Shown piece after piece: positions 6,277 to 13,030 of a DNA stretch of 13,030 nucleotides. The stretch is from positions 1-13,030 of the forward strand of contig JBDTCS010000320.1 in assembly GCA_039923455.1 (NCBI GenBank). Reading direction: 5' to 3'. The notes under the pieces were generated by a model, which made no database searches, was not told the origin of the DNA, and worked only from the letters and a program-made list of their open reading frames with translations. This DNA is from JBDTCS01 sp039923455. GTDB lineage: Bacteria; Bacteroidota; Ignavibacteria; Palsa-1295. The translations under genes were made by a program, and so were the position numbers. Every line of letters starts with the position of its first letter. The first letter of the stretch is position 1.

Positions 6277-7242
6277 TCAAAGTATCCGTTTGCCCATGCT
6301 GCTCGCTATCAGATCAGCACCTACTTCGGCGCTCGAATTGCGAGTGTCGAGAATCGGATTTACCTCGGCGATCTCAAGCGAAGACATGTATCCGGTGTTT
6401 GCGATGGCCTCCATAATCAGATGTGCTTCGCGATAGGTAAGGCCACCTGGAACAGGCGTCCCAACGCCACTTGCGACCATCGGATCAACGGAATCGAGAT
6501 CAAAACTTACGTGCAGGTGATCGACTTTCGCGCGCATACCAGAGAGCACTTTTGCGATGATACGGTGAACTCCTTGCTTGTCAAGATCGGTCATCGTGTA
6601 CGATTCGATCTTGAGTTTCTTTATCAGTTTGCGTTCACCGTCATCGATCGACCGAAGCCCAATCAGTACAACTTGTTGTGGTTTGAGCTTCACGAAATCG
6701 CCGCCAATATGCGTCAGAGCAGGATCGCCCATTCCGAGCGCAACCGCAAGCGGCATACCGTGAATGTTGCCACTCGGCGAGGATTCGGGAGTGTTAATAT
6801 CCGAGTGCGCATCGATCCAAATCACGCCGAGCCGTTTGTTCGTGCGCTTGCAATGCGCGGCAATGCCAGCGATAGTCCCAATCGCCATCGAATGATCCCC
6901 ACCGAGTACCAAAGGGAATTCATCCTTGTCAAGCGATTCTTCAACTGCTTTTGCAAGCTTCGTGCACGCTTGGGCAATTTCCGGAAGATATCGCAGCTTT
7001 GGATTCGATATCTTCTGCACTTCCGGGCTTCGAATCTCAATATCACCTGCATCGATCACGTTATAACCGAGCGCAGATAATTTCTGACCGACACCGGCGA
7101 TACGAAGCGCCGATGGCCCCATATCTACGCCCCTTCGACCTGCACCGAGATCCATCGGAAACCCGATAATGCGAACAGTCCAATCGGTTTGCTTAGCAGT
7201 TTTGGAGCCGGAAGTGCTCGCGTTCTTTATAGGAACAGACAT
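6277..7242 (-). CDS. rocF: Arginase
   Basis: Ureohydrolase family; hydrolyses L-arginine to ornithine and urea with a two-manganese centre. The metal ligands are visible in GGDHS (114-118, H117), DAHSD (144-148, D144, H146, D148) and SFDLDSVDP (246-254, D248 and D250). NTPESSPSGNIHG (150-162) is the substrate loop typical of arginases rather than agmatinases, and EVNP (293-296) is also conserved. Length is 321 residues, with about 20 extra polar residues before the first strand (WTVRIIGFP). The start is ATG 7242. It is placed between accD and panC with 44-46 base gaps, so it probably shares their transcript. No direct pathway link to pantothenate or fatty-acid synthesis is evident; it may serve nitrogen balance or polyamine supply. 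Confidence 0.93.
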   Translation of the reverse strand: MSVPIKNASTSGSKTAKQTDWTVRIIGFPMDLGAGRRGVDMGPSALRIAGVGQKLSALGYNVIDAGDIEIRSPEVQKISNPKLRYLPEIAQACTKLAKAVEESLDKDEFPLVLGGDHSMAIGTIAGIAAHCKRTNKRLGVIWIDAHSDINTPESSPSGNIHGMPLAVALGMGDPALTHIGGDFVKLKPQQVVLIGLRSIDDGERKLIKKLKIESYTMTDLDKQGVHRIIAKVLSGMRAKVDHLHVSFDLDSVDPMVASGVGTPVPGGLTYREAHLIMEAIANTGYMSSLEIAEVNPILDTRNSSAEVGADLIASSMGKRIL

Positions 7243-7267
7243 GCGAAAAAAGTTTGGTGTTGCTTAT

Positions 7268-7306
7268 GCGCGCTCAGCGTAGAGGCTCAGCGTGGACGCT
7301 CTGCGT
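7268..7306. repeat. Imperfect 13-bp repeat, three copies, at the accD stop
   Basis: Read on the minus strand, three units start with ACGCAGAGCGTCC, ACGCTGAGCCTCT and ACGCTGAGCGCGC (7306-7268). Neighbouring copies agree at 9-10 of 13 positions. The first unit encodes the end of AccD, the second contains the TGA stop, and the third is intergenic. It is probably a small local duplication that has drifted. Confidence 0.45.
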
Positions 7307-8147
7307 ATAGTTGACGTAAGAGAGTCCCGATCGTCTCTTTCAATTGCTTGCGATGGACAATAATATCGACGAAGCCGTGCTCTTGTAAAAATTCGGAGCG
7401 TTGAAAGCCTTCGGGCAATTTCTTGCGAATCGTTTGCTCGACCACTCGTGGGCCTGCGAATGCGATGAGTGCTTTCGGTTCAGCAATATTAATATCGCCA
7501 AGCATCGCGAAGCTTGCCGTGACTCCTCCAGTTGTAGGATCGGTCAAAACCGAGAGGAAGGGGAGACGTGCGTCGGCAAGTTGCGCTAGCTTTGCGCTTG
7601 TCTTAGCCATTTGCATAAGCGATAAGGCCGCCTCTTGCATTCGCGCACCACCGGAACTCGATACCACAATAAGTGGACGACGCTCACGAATTGCAACATC
7701 GACCGCTCGTGCAAATTTTTCGCCTACGACTGAACCCATCGATCCACCGATGAATGTGAAATCCATCACACCGATTACAACGCCAATCCCGCTTGAATTA
7801 CCAAGGGCAACTCGGAATGCTTCATTAAGCGAAGTCTTCTTTCGCGCGTCTATCACTCGGGAAGGGTAGGCCTTCGTATCGACAAAGTGTAGCGGATCAG
7901 CCGGGATTAAGTTCGCGGCGATCTCCTGATCATAGGGGCCATCGAAGAGTATCTCAAAATATTCGACGCTGCCGATTCTAAAATGCTTGTTGCATTTTGG
8001 ACAGGTATACAAATTATCCTCGAGTTGCTTTCGGTAGATCAACTCCTTGCAATCCGAACATTTTGCCCAGACGCCATCGGGCATCGTGTCCGCTTCGCGC
8101 TTAGCGGGGGCCTCAATATTTTGCTTTGATCGTGTAAACCAAGCCAT
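7287..8147 (-). CDS. accD: Acetyl-CoA carboxylase carboxyltransferase subunit beta
   Basis: Beta subunit of the carboxyltransferase that, with AccA, moves the carboxyl group from biotin on AccB to acetyl-CoA, giving malonyl-CoA for fatty-acid synthesis. In 286 residues it has the N-terminal zinc ribbon with C30, C33, C49 and C52 (AKCSDCKELI and YTCPKCNKHF), then the crotonase-like carboxyltransferase fold: GGSMGSVVGEKFARA (134-148), SSSGGARMQEAALSLMQMAK (163-182), GGVTASFAMLGD (207-218), AGPRVVEQTI (231-240) and the usual LPEGFQRSEFL. The start is ATG 8147. The AT-rich leader has no Shine-Dalgarno sequence. It is the first gene of the leftward block, so the promoter must lie in 8148-8320, but I could not pick one with confidence. 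accA is not in the window. Confidence 0.98.
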   Translation of the reverse strand: MAWFTRSKQNIEAPAKREADTMPDGVWAKCSDCKELIYRKQLEDNLYTCPKCNKHFRIGSVEYFEILFDGPYDQEIAANLIPADPLHFVDTKAYPSRVIDARKKTSLNEAFRVALGNSSGIGVVIGVMDFTFIGGSMGSVVGEKFARAVDVAIRERRPLIVVSSSGGARMQEAALSLMQMAKTSAKLAQLADARLPFLSVLTDPTTGGVTASFAMLGDINIAEPKALIAFAGPRVVEQTIRKKLPEGFQRSEFLQEHGFVDIIVHRKQLKETIGTLLRQLYAERPR

Positions 8148-8248
8148 GAATTATTAGAAATCGAAAATTTTATTGCTATTAACTTTAGGAAATATACGGA
8201 AGTGCTTGGCCTGCTCGATCTGAATCGTACTTCTCGCACTTCGCAACA

Positions 8249-8269
8249 AACCAGCTTTCCGGACTGGTT
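8249..8269. repeat. Stem-loop in the divergent intergenic region
   Basis: AACCAG (8249-8254) and CTGGTT (8264-8269) form a perfect 6-bp stem around a 9-base loop. It lies between divergent genes, about 102 bases from the accD start. There is no T-run on either side, so a terminator is unlikely; it may be a binding site or chance. Confidence 0.35.
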
Positions 8270-8303
8270 CTTAACTTCCAGAACACATCACTTTTCTGAA
8301 CTA

Positions 8304-8337
8304 TCACTTGAAGTGAGCCGTTGGAAAAGCAGATAAA
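8304..8337 (+). promoter_or_regulatory. Palindrome overlapping a weak promoter candidate for the PorD-like gene
   Basis: TCACTTGAAGTGA (8304-8316) is a perfect 6+1+6 palindrome, the form expected for a dimeric repressor or activator site. It overlaps a weak sigma-70-like -35 (TTGAAG, 8308-8313), followed 18 bases later by GATAAA (8332-8337), 46 bases before the start codon. The palindrome is certain as sequence; the promoter boxes match only 4 of 6 bases each and are speculative. Confidence 0.3.
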
Positions 8338-8354
8338 CGATATTTCTTGTTCAT

Positions 8355-8378
8355 TTATCATTTCTCTTATCATTTCTC
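8355..8378. repeat. Perfect 12-bp tandem repeat in the 5' leader
   Basis: TTATCATTTCTC occurs twice in direct succession and is followed by TT. It ends five bases before the ATG of the PorD-like gene, where a ribosome-binding site would normally sit. On the plus strand it is pyrimidine-rich, so translation of this gene starts without a Shine-Dalgarno sequence. The copy number could vary by slippage. Confidence 0.6.
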
Positions 8379-8383
8379 TTCGA

Positions 8384-9316
8384 ATGAAACGTCTGCTGGT
8401 TCCCGTATTGCTCTTTTTGCTCGGTTTTGTGCCACTTGTCGGCTTCGCGCCGGTCGTAGCGTTTGCGCAAGAGCTCGATTGTCAAGTCGAGATCAATCTT
8501 TCTGCACTTCCTGAACAGGACAGGGTGCAATGGCAAACCTTCAAAGGCGATGTGCAGAACTATATTAATAGTTATAGCTGGGCAACAAATTTCTCCGGCG
8601 ATAAAATACGCTGTACCTTTCAATTTAATATTGTTGGTACGAACGGCGCAAATTTCGATGCACAGCTTTTCGTTACGAGTTCCAGACCGCTTTATAAAAG
8701 TGATCAGGTGACAACGATGGCGCGATTCTTTGATGACAAGCTCGAATTCCCCTACAGTCGCGGCCAAGTCTTACAGCACGGAAGTGGATTCCGGATGTTC
8801 GAATCGGTGATAGATTATTACGTGTACATCGTCCTCGGGCTCGATTATGATTCGTATCAGCGTCAAGGCGGCACGATGTATTTTCAGCAGGCGAATGAGC
8901 TTGCGACGATCGCGCTTAGTGCGGGTGCGCGTGGATGGGAAAGAGCGACGTCCTCGACGGGTGCATTCTCACGCGTAGGGTATATCGCAGATGTACTGAA
9001 TGCGAATGCGAGAGTGGTGCGCGATTTGACGTTCGAGTACACCTATGGAGCGCTCGATCTCGAGACTACGAAGCCCGATCAGGCACGTGCGCAAATCGCC
9101 ACTGTCATCGACTCGATGGTTACATTGAAGCGGGAATCTTCGACAATCTCCAGAAGCAGTTTTGTTCGGACGTTCTTTGAAGCAAAGTATCCGGAGCTTG
9201 CAGAACTGGGTAGAATGTTTCCGGCAAATCTCGAAGCGTATTTTCAAAAGCTTACCTATCTCGATCCTCTCCACGAGAACTACTACGACGGAATCAAGAA
9301 GAAACTACAGCAGTAG
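8384..9316 (+). CDS. DUF4835 family exported protein (PorD-like, type IX secretion)
   Basis: A 310-residue protein with a signal peptide (MKR, a long hydrophobic core, cleavage after A28 in AFA/QE). The mature start, QELDCQVEINLSAL (29-42), and the body with WATNFSGDKIRCTFQFNI (66-83), VTSSRPLY (97-104), VLQHGSGFRMFESVIDYYVYIVLGLDYDSY (129-158, the best conserved part), GARGWE (181-186) and a C-terminal helical section (RTFFEAKYPEL) match my recollection of DUF4835 proteins of Bacteroidota. Some annotation sources call these PorD, a type IX secretion protein. The biochemical role is not well defined. The start is ATG 8384; an upstream in-frame TTG at 8321 would put 21 residues in front of a perfect signal peptide and is rejected. 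A PorU-like gene follows 179 bases downstream on the same strand, which supports a secretion role. Confidence 0.8.
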   Translation: MKRLLVPVLLFLLGFVPLVGFAPVVAFAQELDCQVEINLSALPEQDRVQWQTFKGDVQNYINSYSWATNFSGDKIRCTFQFNIVGTNGANFDAQLFVTSSRPLYKSDQVTTMARFFDDKLEFPYSRGQVLQHGSGFRMFESVIDYYVYIVLGLDYDSYQRQGGTMYFQQANELATIALSAGARGWERATSSTGAFSRVGYIADVLNANARVVRDLTFEYTYGALDLETTKPDQARAQIATVIDSMVTLKRESSTISRSSFVRTFFEAKYPELAELGRMFPANLEAYFQKLTYLDPLHENYYDGIKKKLQQ

Positions 9317-9495
9317 CAGCCCAAGCGGATGGAAACCAAAAAAGCCCGAAGATGGGCAAAAACGCGTGCCCACTCAACATTTCTTGAAAGTTGGTGTTGC
9401 AATTAGTACGCTCAGCTTGTTTTACGCTCGCTCCGGTGGTGACGTGTGAACATGCTTCGGTTCGAGTAACTATTTTTGGAATCTCGCCGTAATTT
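9317..9495. other. Spacer between the PorD-like and PorU-like genes
   Basis: I see no gene and no convincing promoter in these 179 bases. A 4-bp GC stem (GCCC/GGGC, 9344-9357) is flanked by A-runs on both sides. On the minus strand it would read as a weak stem followed by T6, but no minus-strand gene lies before it. On the plus strand it has no T-run, so it does not explain termination of the PorD-like gene. Confidence 0.4.
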
Positions 9496-12400
9496 ATGCA
9501 AGGTCTGCGCTTACATCTGTCTCTGTTCGCTTTGACAATATCGATGCTCGTCACGACGAGTGCCGATGGACAAGTCACGCGGGTACCGGTGGCAAAACGC
9601 AGCACGTCGCAATCACAAGTCGCAGGAGTTGTCAAACGCTCAGCGCAACGAGCGGCAAATGGAAAGGGAAGTATTCGTGGATCGTTCTTCTCGACTGCTA
9701 TTGCACCGATCTTGAAGCAGAAGACGGTTGTCTCCAGTCGAACTGCTTCGGTTTCGTTTGATATTGATCTTGGTACTCCGTTCGCCACGCGCTCGAAAGC
9801 TTTTGTCAGAGGAGCACCTCCTGATTTTGTGTTCTCTGAAATGCATTGGGGAAAGTTGATCGCTGCGGATCTGCCACCTGGAGTAATCTTTGCGCTTGCG
9901 GGGAAATCGGGCACAGCCGAAGTTCCGGAGCTTGACATCACGATTGTGATTCCTGAAGTTGCGACGAATTTTCGACCCTTCGTTCAGCAGTCGCAGGATG
10001 CAGCACTCGGGCAGTTACGCTTGTTGCCAAGAGCCACTTCGATCAATGACTCGATCAGCGAGCGAATTTACAACACAAGCACCTACGCATCTTCATCTAC
10101 TGGTGCAAATCCGTCACTGACAGCCACAGCACAATTCCGAACACTCCGAAGCATCACGCTTCGAGTGCCGCTGGTCACTGTCACATCCGATGGGAAGGCG
10201 ACAGCGCGTCAAAAATTTACAGCCGGAATTTCTTTTGATTTGTCATCGCCAATCACAGCAATTGTGAATGCACGTGACCCATATTTTCGGGATGCATCGC
10301 TTCGACTCATCGCAAATCGCGGAGACGTTGATCGATTTGCGACTCCATTTCACACGCAACTTGGAAAAACAAAGAAAGGACTTAGCACTTTCTCACTTGA
10401 TACAGTCAAGAAGACTTTCGATCGCGCGATTGTTGATTGGATCGATATCAATGCTCCATACGTCAAACTCTTGGTGACACGTACAGGGCTCTACCGAACG
10501 ACACCGCAGCAGATCAAGAGCGCAACGCAAGATATGGATATCAGCGGATGGCATGCATCGACATTGCGGGTCTTCAACCACGGTAAAGAAATTCCTGTCT
10601 GGGTCGATTCGAACGCAGACGGAACGGTGAGTGCTATCGAATTCTATGGAGAGCGACTGCCGGGGTTTACGGGAGAGTATTATAATGTTGCTACCGATAC
10701 GAATTGTTATTGGATAACGAATTCAACACATAGCTCAAAGCCTGCGCTGCGATACGCGTTGCGATCCCTTCCAACGCAACCGACGACACAAGTTGCTTCT
10801 GCCGATATTATGCTACATCACGAGCGTGATCTTTTTATTTATGGAGGTGATGCGACCGGTGATGACACGAAGACGCTCCATCGCACAGCATGGATCGATG
10901 GCGAGCGGTTTATTTGGAATCAGATAGGTCCGCCTAACCTGCCCAATTATTTGGATACGTCATCTATTCGTGACACGTTCTACATTGCGCAACTTCCACC
11001 TTTAGCAGCAGGGAAGACCGCGACACTCGGATTCTTCTTGCGAGGTATCTCACACGATCCGGCCAACTCAGCAAACCTTCCGATTCATGGCTACAAAATA
11101 TTTCTGAATCACGCGCTGATTACCTCCGGAAAATTCCACGATTACGATTCAATCTATGCGACCGCGACCGTCCCGCTCTCGCTGGTGAATCAAGGTGCGA
11201 ATTTTATTGAAGTACAATCTTCCGGTGTAAAAATAAATCCGTCGACGAGCCAGTCTCAATGGACGAGTCGATTTTATTTTGATTTCTATCAAGTAAAACT
11301 TGAAGAAGGCTTGGTTGCCAACACAGACACCGCGATCATTGCAGGACAATTTGCCTTCATGCTGTCACCGACGGCACCAACGACTTCACTATCGCTCGCA
11401 AACATCGAAGAAGTTCATCTGTACGATCTCACAGCTGGTGTGCGCGTCGGAAGGACAGGTGCTCAATCGGGAAGTTTTACTTACGCAGACTCGACTATTA
11501 ATTCACCAATTCAGTATGTGGGTGCCGGGCTCTCGACATTTCTTCCACCAGACCGTATCATCAAGTGGAATGTGGCAGGAGCACCGAATTGGTCTATACT
11601 CGACACCACACTCGGGGCCGATTACATCGTCCTCACACACCCGCTCTTCCGTTCGACGGCAACGAAGCTACAATTTTTGCGGAGATCTTCAGGAATGAGG
11701 ACGAAGCTCGTCACGACGGACGAAGTATTCAGCGCGTTTAATTATGGTTCGAACGAGCCGTGGGCGATCCATAATTTTCTGCATTACGCGTATGATTTTT
11801 ACGCGGGCATTCCGCCGAGCTTCGTTACATTGGTCGGCGACGCAACATGGGATCCGAAAAAGAATTTGAACACCACGCTCGCGGCTCCAGCTGATAGAAC
11901 TACGCATAGTACATTCGTACCTACGTTCGGAATTCCAGTGAGCGACTACGTCTTCACGACGCTCGAAGGGGAGGGCGTCGATACGCTGACTCCGGAGATG
12001 GTTATCGCACGAATCACGGTCGAGACTCCCGATGAAGCCGAAGCATTTTATCGCAAACTGCTGGAATACGAGAACGCCGCACCGGCAGAGTGGAACAAGC
12101 GATTCTTGTTTGTGATCGGTGGTAATGGGCCGCTCGATGAGCATTCGCTCTTTATGGATCAAGTGCATGCATATCAAACTTCGATCGAATATGGTGCGAT
12201 AGCATTTCCACCACTCAACATCGTTTCGAATGTTATTGAGAAAACTGATTTTCAAAATGTTGACGTGACACATGTCGCCGAGATCGAAGAGCAATTCCGC
12301 GAAGGAAAGTCGATTGTGTATTTCGCAGGTCATGGTAGTCCTCGCATCACAGATGTGTATTTCGGTGAGCACCCATCAGACTATCGTAACATTGGACTCT

Positions 12401-13030
12401 ATCCTGTGCTGATCACACTATCGTGTCGAACGGGTGCGTTTGCAGAAAATAATCAGGTCGGATTGAACGAAGATTTCTTACGCACCGATCAGGCGGGTGC
12501 TGTGATGGCGTTCGGCACAACTGGCTTTGGAGATATCCAGTTTGATTTTGCGATGTCCGCAGAGATTTGGAAAATGCTACGCAGCGACACAGCGGTCACA
12601 GACAGCGCAAAGAAGTCGCCGCATTCGATCAATATGCCGACCGTCTTCACGCTTTCGAAAGTGATTACCGCACAGATTAATTATTTTGGCGAGTTTGGAA
12701 GCTACAATTCACGCCAGCAATACTCTGTGCTCGGTGACGCTGCAATGGGTTTTGCACTTAAGCCGCAACCGGAACTTGCCGTGAAATCCGATGAGATTCA
12801 ATTCGTGAACGCTGCCGGAATTCCGAAATCTATTTTTTCGCTAAGCGATTCGAGCTTAGGAGTGATAGCAAAGTTGCATAACTTCGGATACTCGGCATCG
12901 CGAAAAGTCCGCGTTCGATTTCGAGATATCGCGCCACATGCTGCAACGCCCTCCGATGTGATTGTCACTCTTGGTGGACTGGATGACACAGCTACCGTGT
13001 CAGCAGTTTTCCCACTCGACACGAATTCTG
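9496..13030 (+). CDS. PorU-like C25 (gingipain-family) peptidase, 3' end outside the window
   Basis: Open frame of 1178 codons running off the right edge. In-frame TAA at 9490 and ATG 9496 fix the longest start. A signal peptide is present (hydrophobic LSLFALTISMLV, cleavage near SADG/Q, residue 25). Beta-rich N-terminal domains follow, with YVKLLVTRTGLYRTTPQQI (322-340), typical of PorU. The C25 peptidase domain spans about 708-1087: VTLVGDATWDP (778-788), SDYVFTTLEG (816-825), YFAGHGS with His946, LSCRTGAF with Cys977, and the closing YSVLGDAAMG (1076-1085). His and Cys are 31 residues apart, close to the spacing I recall for P. gingivalis PorU. A further beta domain (CARDB-like) begins near 1096. 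PorU is the surface sortase that removes C-terminal signals from type IX cargo and attaches A-LPS. A secreted C25 cargo protease is the main alternative; the missing C-terminus would decide. No Shine-Dalgarno sequence is seen. Confidence 0.85.
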   Translation, partial: MQGLRLHLSLFALTISMLVTTSADGQVTRVPVAKRSTSQSQVAGVVKRSAQRAANGKGSIRGSFFSTAIAPILKQKTVVSSRTASVSFDIDLGTPFATRSKAFVRGAPPDFVFSEMHWGKLIAADLPPGVIFALAGKSGTAEVPELDITIVIPEVATNFRPFVQQSQDAALGQLRLLPRATSINDSISERIYNTSTYASSSTGANPSLTATAQFRTLRSITLRVPLVTVTSDGKATARQKFTAGISFDLSSPITAIVNARDPYFRDASLRLIANRGDVDRFATPFHTQLGKTKKGLSTFSLDTVKKTFDRAIVDWIDINAPYVKLLVTRTGLYRTTPQQIKSATQDMDISGWHASTLRVFNHGKEIPVWVDSNADGTVSAIEFYGERLPGFTGEYYNVATDTNCYWITNSTHSSKPALRYALRSLPTQPTTQVASADIMLHHERDLFIYGGDATGDDTKTLHRTAWIDGERFIWNQIGPPNLPNYLDTSSIRDTFYIAQLPPLAAGKTATLGFFLRGISHDPANSANLPIHGYKIFLNHALITSGKFHDYDSIYATATVPLSLVNQGANFIEVQSSGVKINPSTSQSQWTSRFYFDFYQVKLEEGLVANTDTAIIAGQFAFMLSPTAPTTSLSLANIEEVHLYDLTAGVRVGRTGAQSGSFTYADSTINSPIQYVGAGLSTFLPPDRIIKWNVAGAPNWSILDTTLGADYIVLTHPLFRSTATKLQFLRRSSGMRTKLVTTDEVFSAFNYGSNEPWAIHNFLHYAYDFYAGIPPSFVTLVGDATWDPKKNLNTTLAAPADRTTHSTFVPTFGIPVSDYVFTTLEGEGVDTLTPEMVIARITVETPDEAEAFYRKLLEYENAAPAEWNKRFLFVIGGNGPLDEHSLFMDQVHAYQTSIEYGAIAFPPLNIVSNVIEKTDFQNVDVTHVAEIEEQFREGKSIVYFAGHGSPRITDVYFGEHPSDYRNIGLYPVLITLSCRTGAFAENNQVGLNEDFLRTDQAGAVMAFGTTGFGDIQFDFAMSAEIWKMLRSDTAVTDSAKKSPHSINMPTVFTLSKVITAQINYFGEFGSYNSRQQYSVLGDAAMGFALKPQPELAVKSDEIQFVNAAGIPKSIFSLSDSSLGVIAKLHNFGYSASRKVRVRFRDIAPHAATPSDVIVTLGGLDDTATVSAVFPLDTNS

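Noticed and set aside
4889..7286. Equal 44-46 base gaps between five consecutive genes as a sign of a repeated intergenic element
   Set aside because: Reading the gaps side by side shows no shared sequence; the similar lengths appear to be coincidence.
9344..9357. Rho-independent terminator after the PorD-like gene
   Set aside because: The T-run is on the minus strand, the stem has only four pairs, and no minus-strand gene precedes it.
9394..9492. Short plus-strand frame just upstream of, and in phase with, the PorU-like gene
   Set aside because: GTG start, about 32 codons, ends in TAA directly before the ATG; no ribosome-binding site or recognisable peptide. A broken N-terminal extension is possible, but the ATG at 9496 already gives a good signal peptide.
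9294..9941. A 215-codon minus-strand frame over the start of the PorU-like gene
   Set aside because: It is antisense to a well-supported coding region and its translation shows no domain features.

Overview
The window looks like chromosomal DNA from a Bacteroidota/Chlorobiota-type (FCB group) bacterium outside the classical Bacteroidia. Candidatus Kapabacteria or Ignavibacteria is my best guess, and this is an inference. The supporting signs are a C25 (gingipain-type) protease of the type IX secretion PorU family beside a DUF4835 (PorD-like) protein, few Shine-Dalgarno sequences, TTG as the only available start for several genes, and intermediate G+C. No tRNA, rRNA, insertion sequence, prophage, CRISPR array or defence system was seen.

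Positions 1-8147 hold ten genes, all on the minus strand, mostly 24-64 bases apart. In transcription order they are accD (acetyl-CoA carboxylase beta), an arginase, panC and panD (pantothenate synthesis), a GlmU-type uridylyltransferase without the acyltransferase half, a secreted protein of unknown function with its own probable promoter, a one-pass membrane protein with a LytR C-terminal domain, rsfS with unusual lysine-rich tails, argS, and the start of a CNNM/DUF21 membrane protein cut by the window edge. The first five lie only 44-46 bases apart and probably form one transcript. Together they serve fatty-acid, coenzyme A and cell-envelope precursor supply. RsfS and ArgS belong to translation. 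The block looks like ordinary housekeeping DNA.

Positions 8148-8383 form a divergent intergenic region with a perfect 6+1+6 palindrome, a hairpin and a 12-bp perfect tandem repeat.

Positions 8384-13030 run on the plus strand. A DUF4835/PorD-like exported protein is followed, after a 179-base spacer, by a very long C25 peptidase gene that stays open to the right edge (at least 1178 codons). It keeps the His and Cys of the gingipain active site and most resembles PorU, the sortase of the type IX secretion system. Its catalytic domain sits much further from the N-terminus than in Porphyromonas PorU.

I found no convincing new multi-gene system. The points most worth a second look are the N-terminally enlarged PorU-like protein next to DUF4835, the lysine-rich tails on RsfS, the single-domain GlmU, the unknown secreted protein with repeated upstream elements, and a hairpin-rich 202-base gap.
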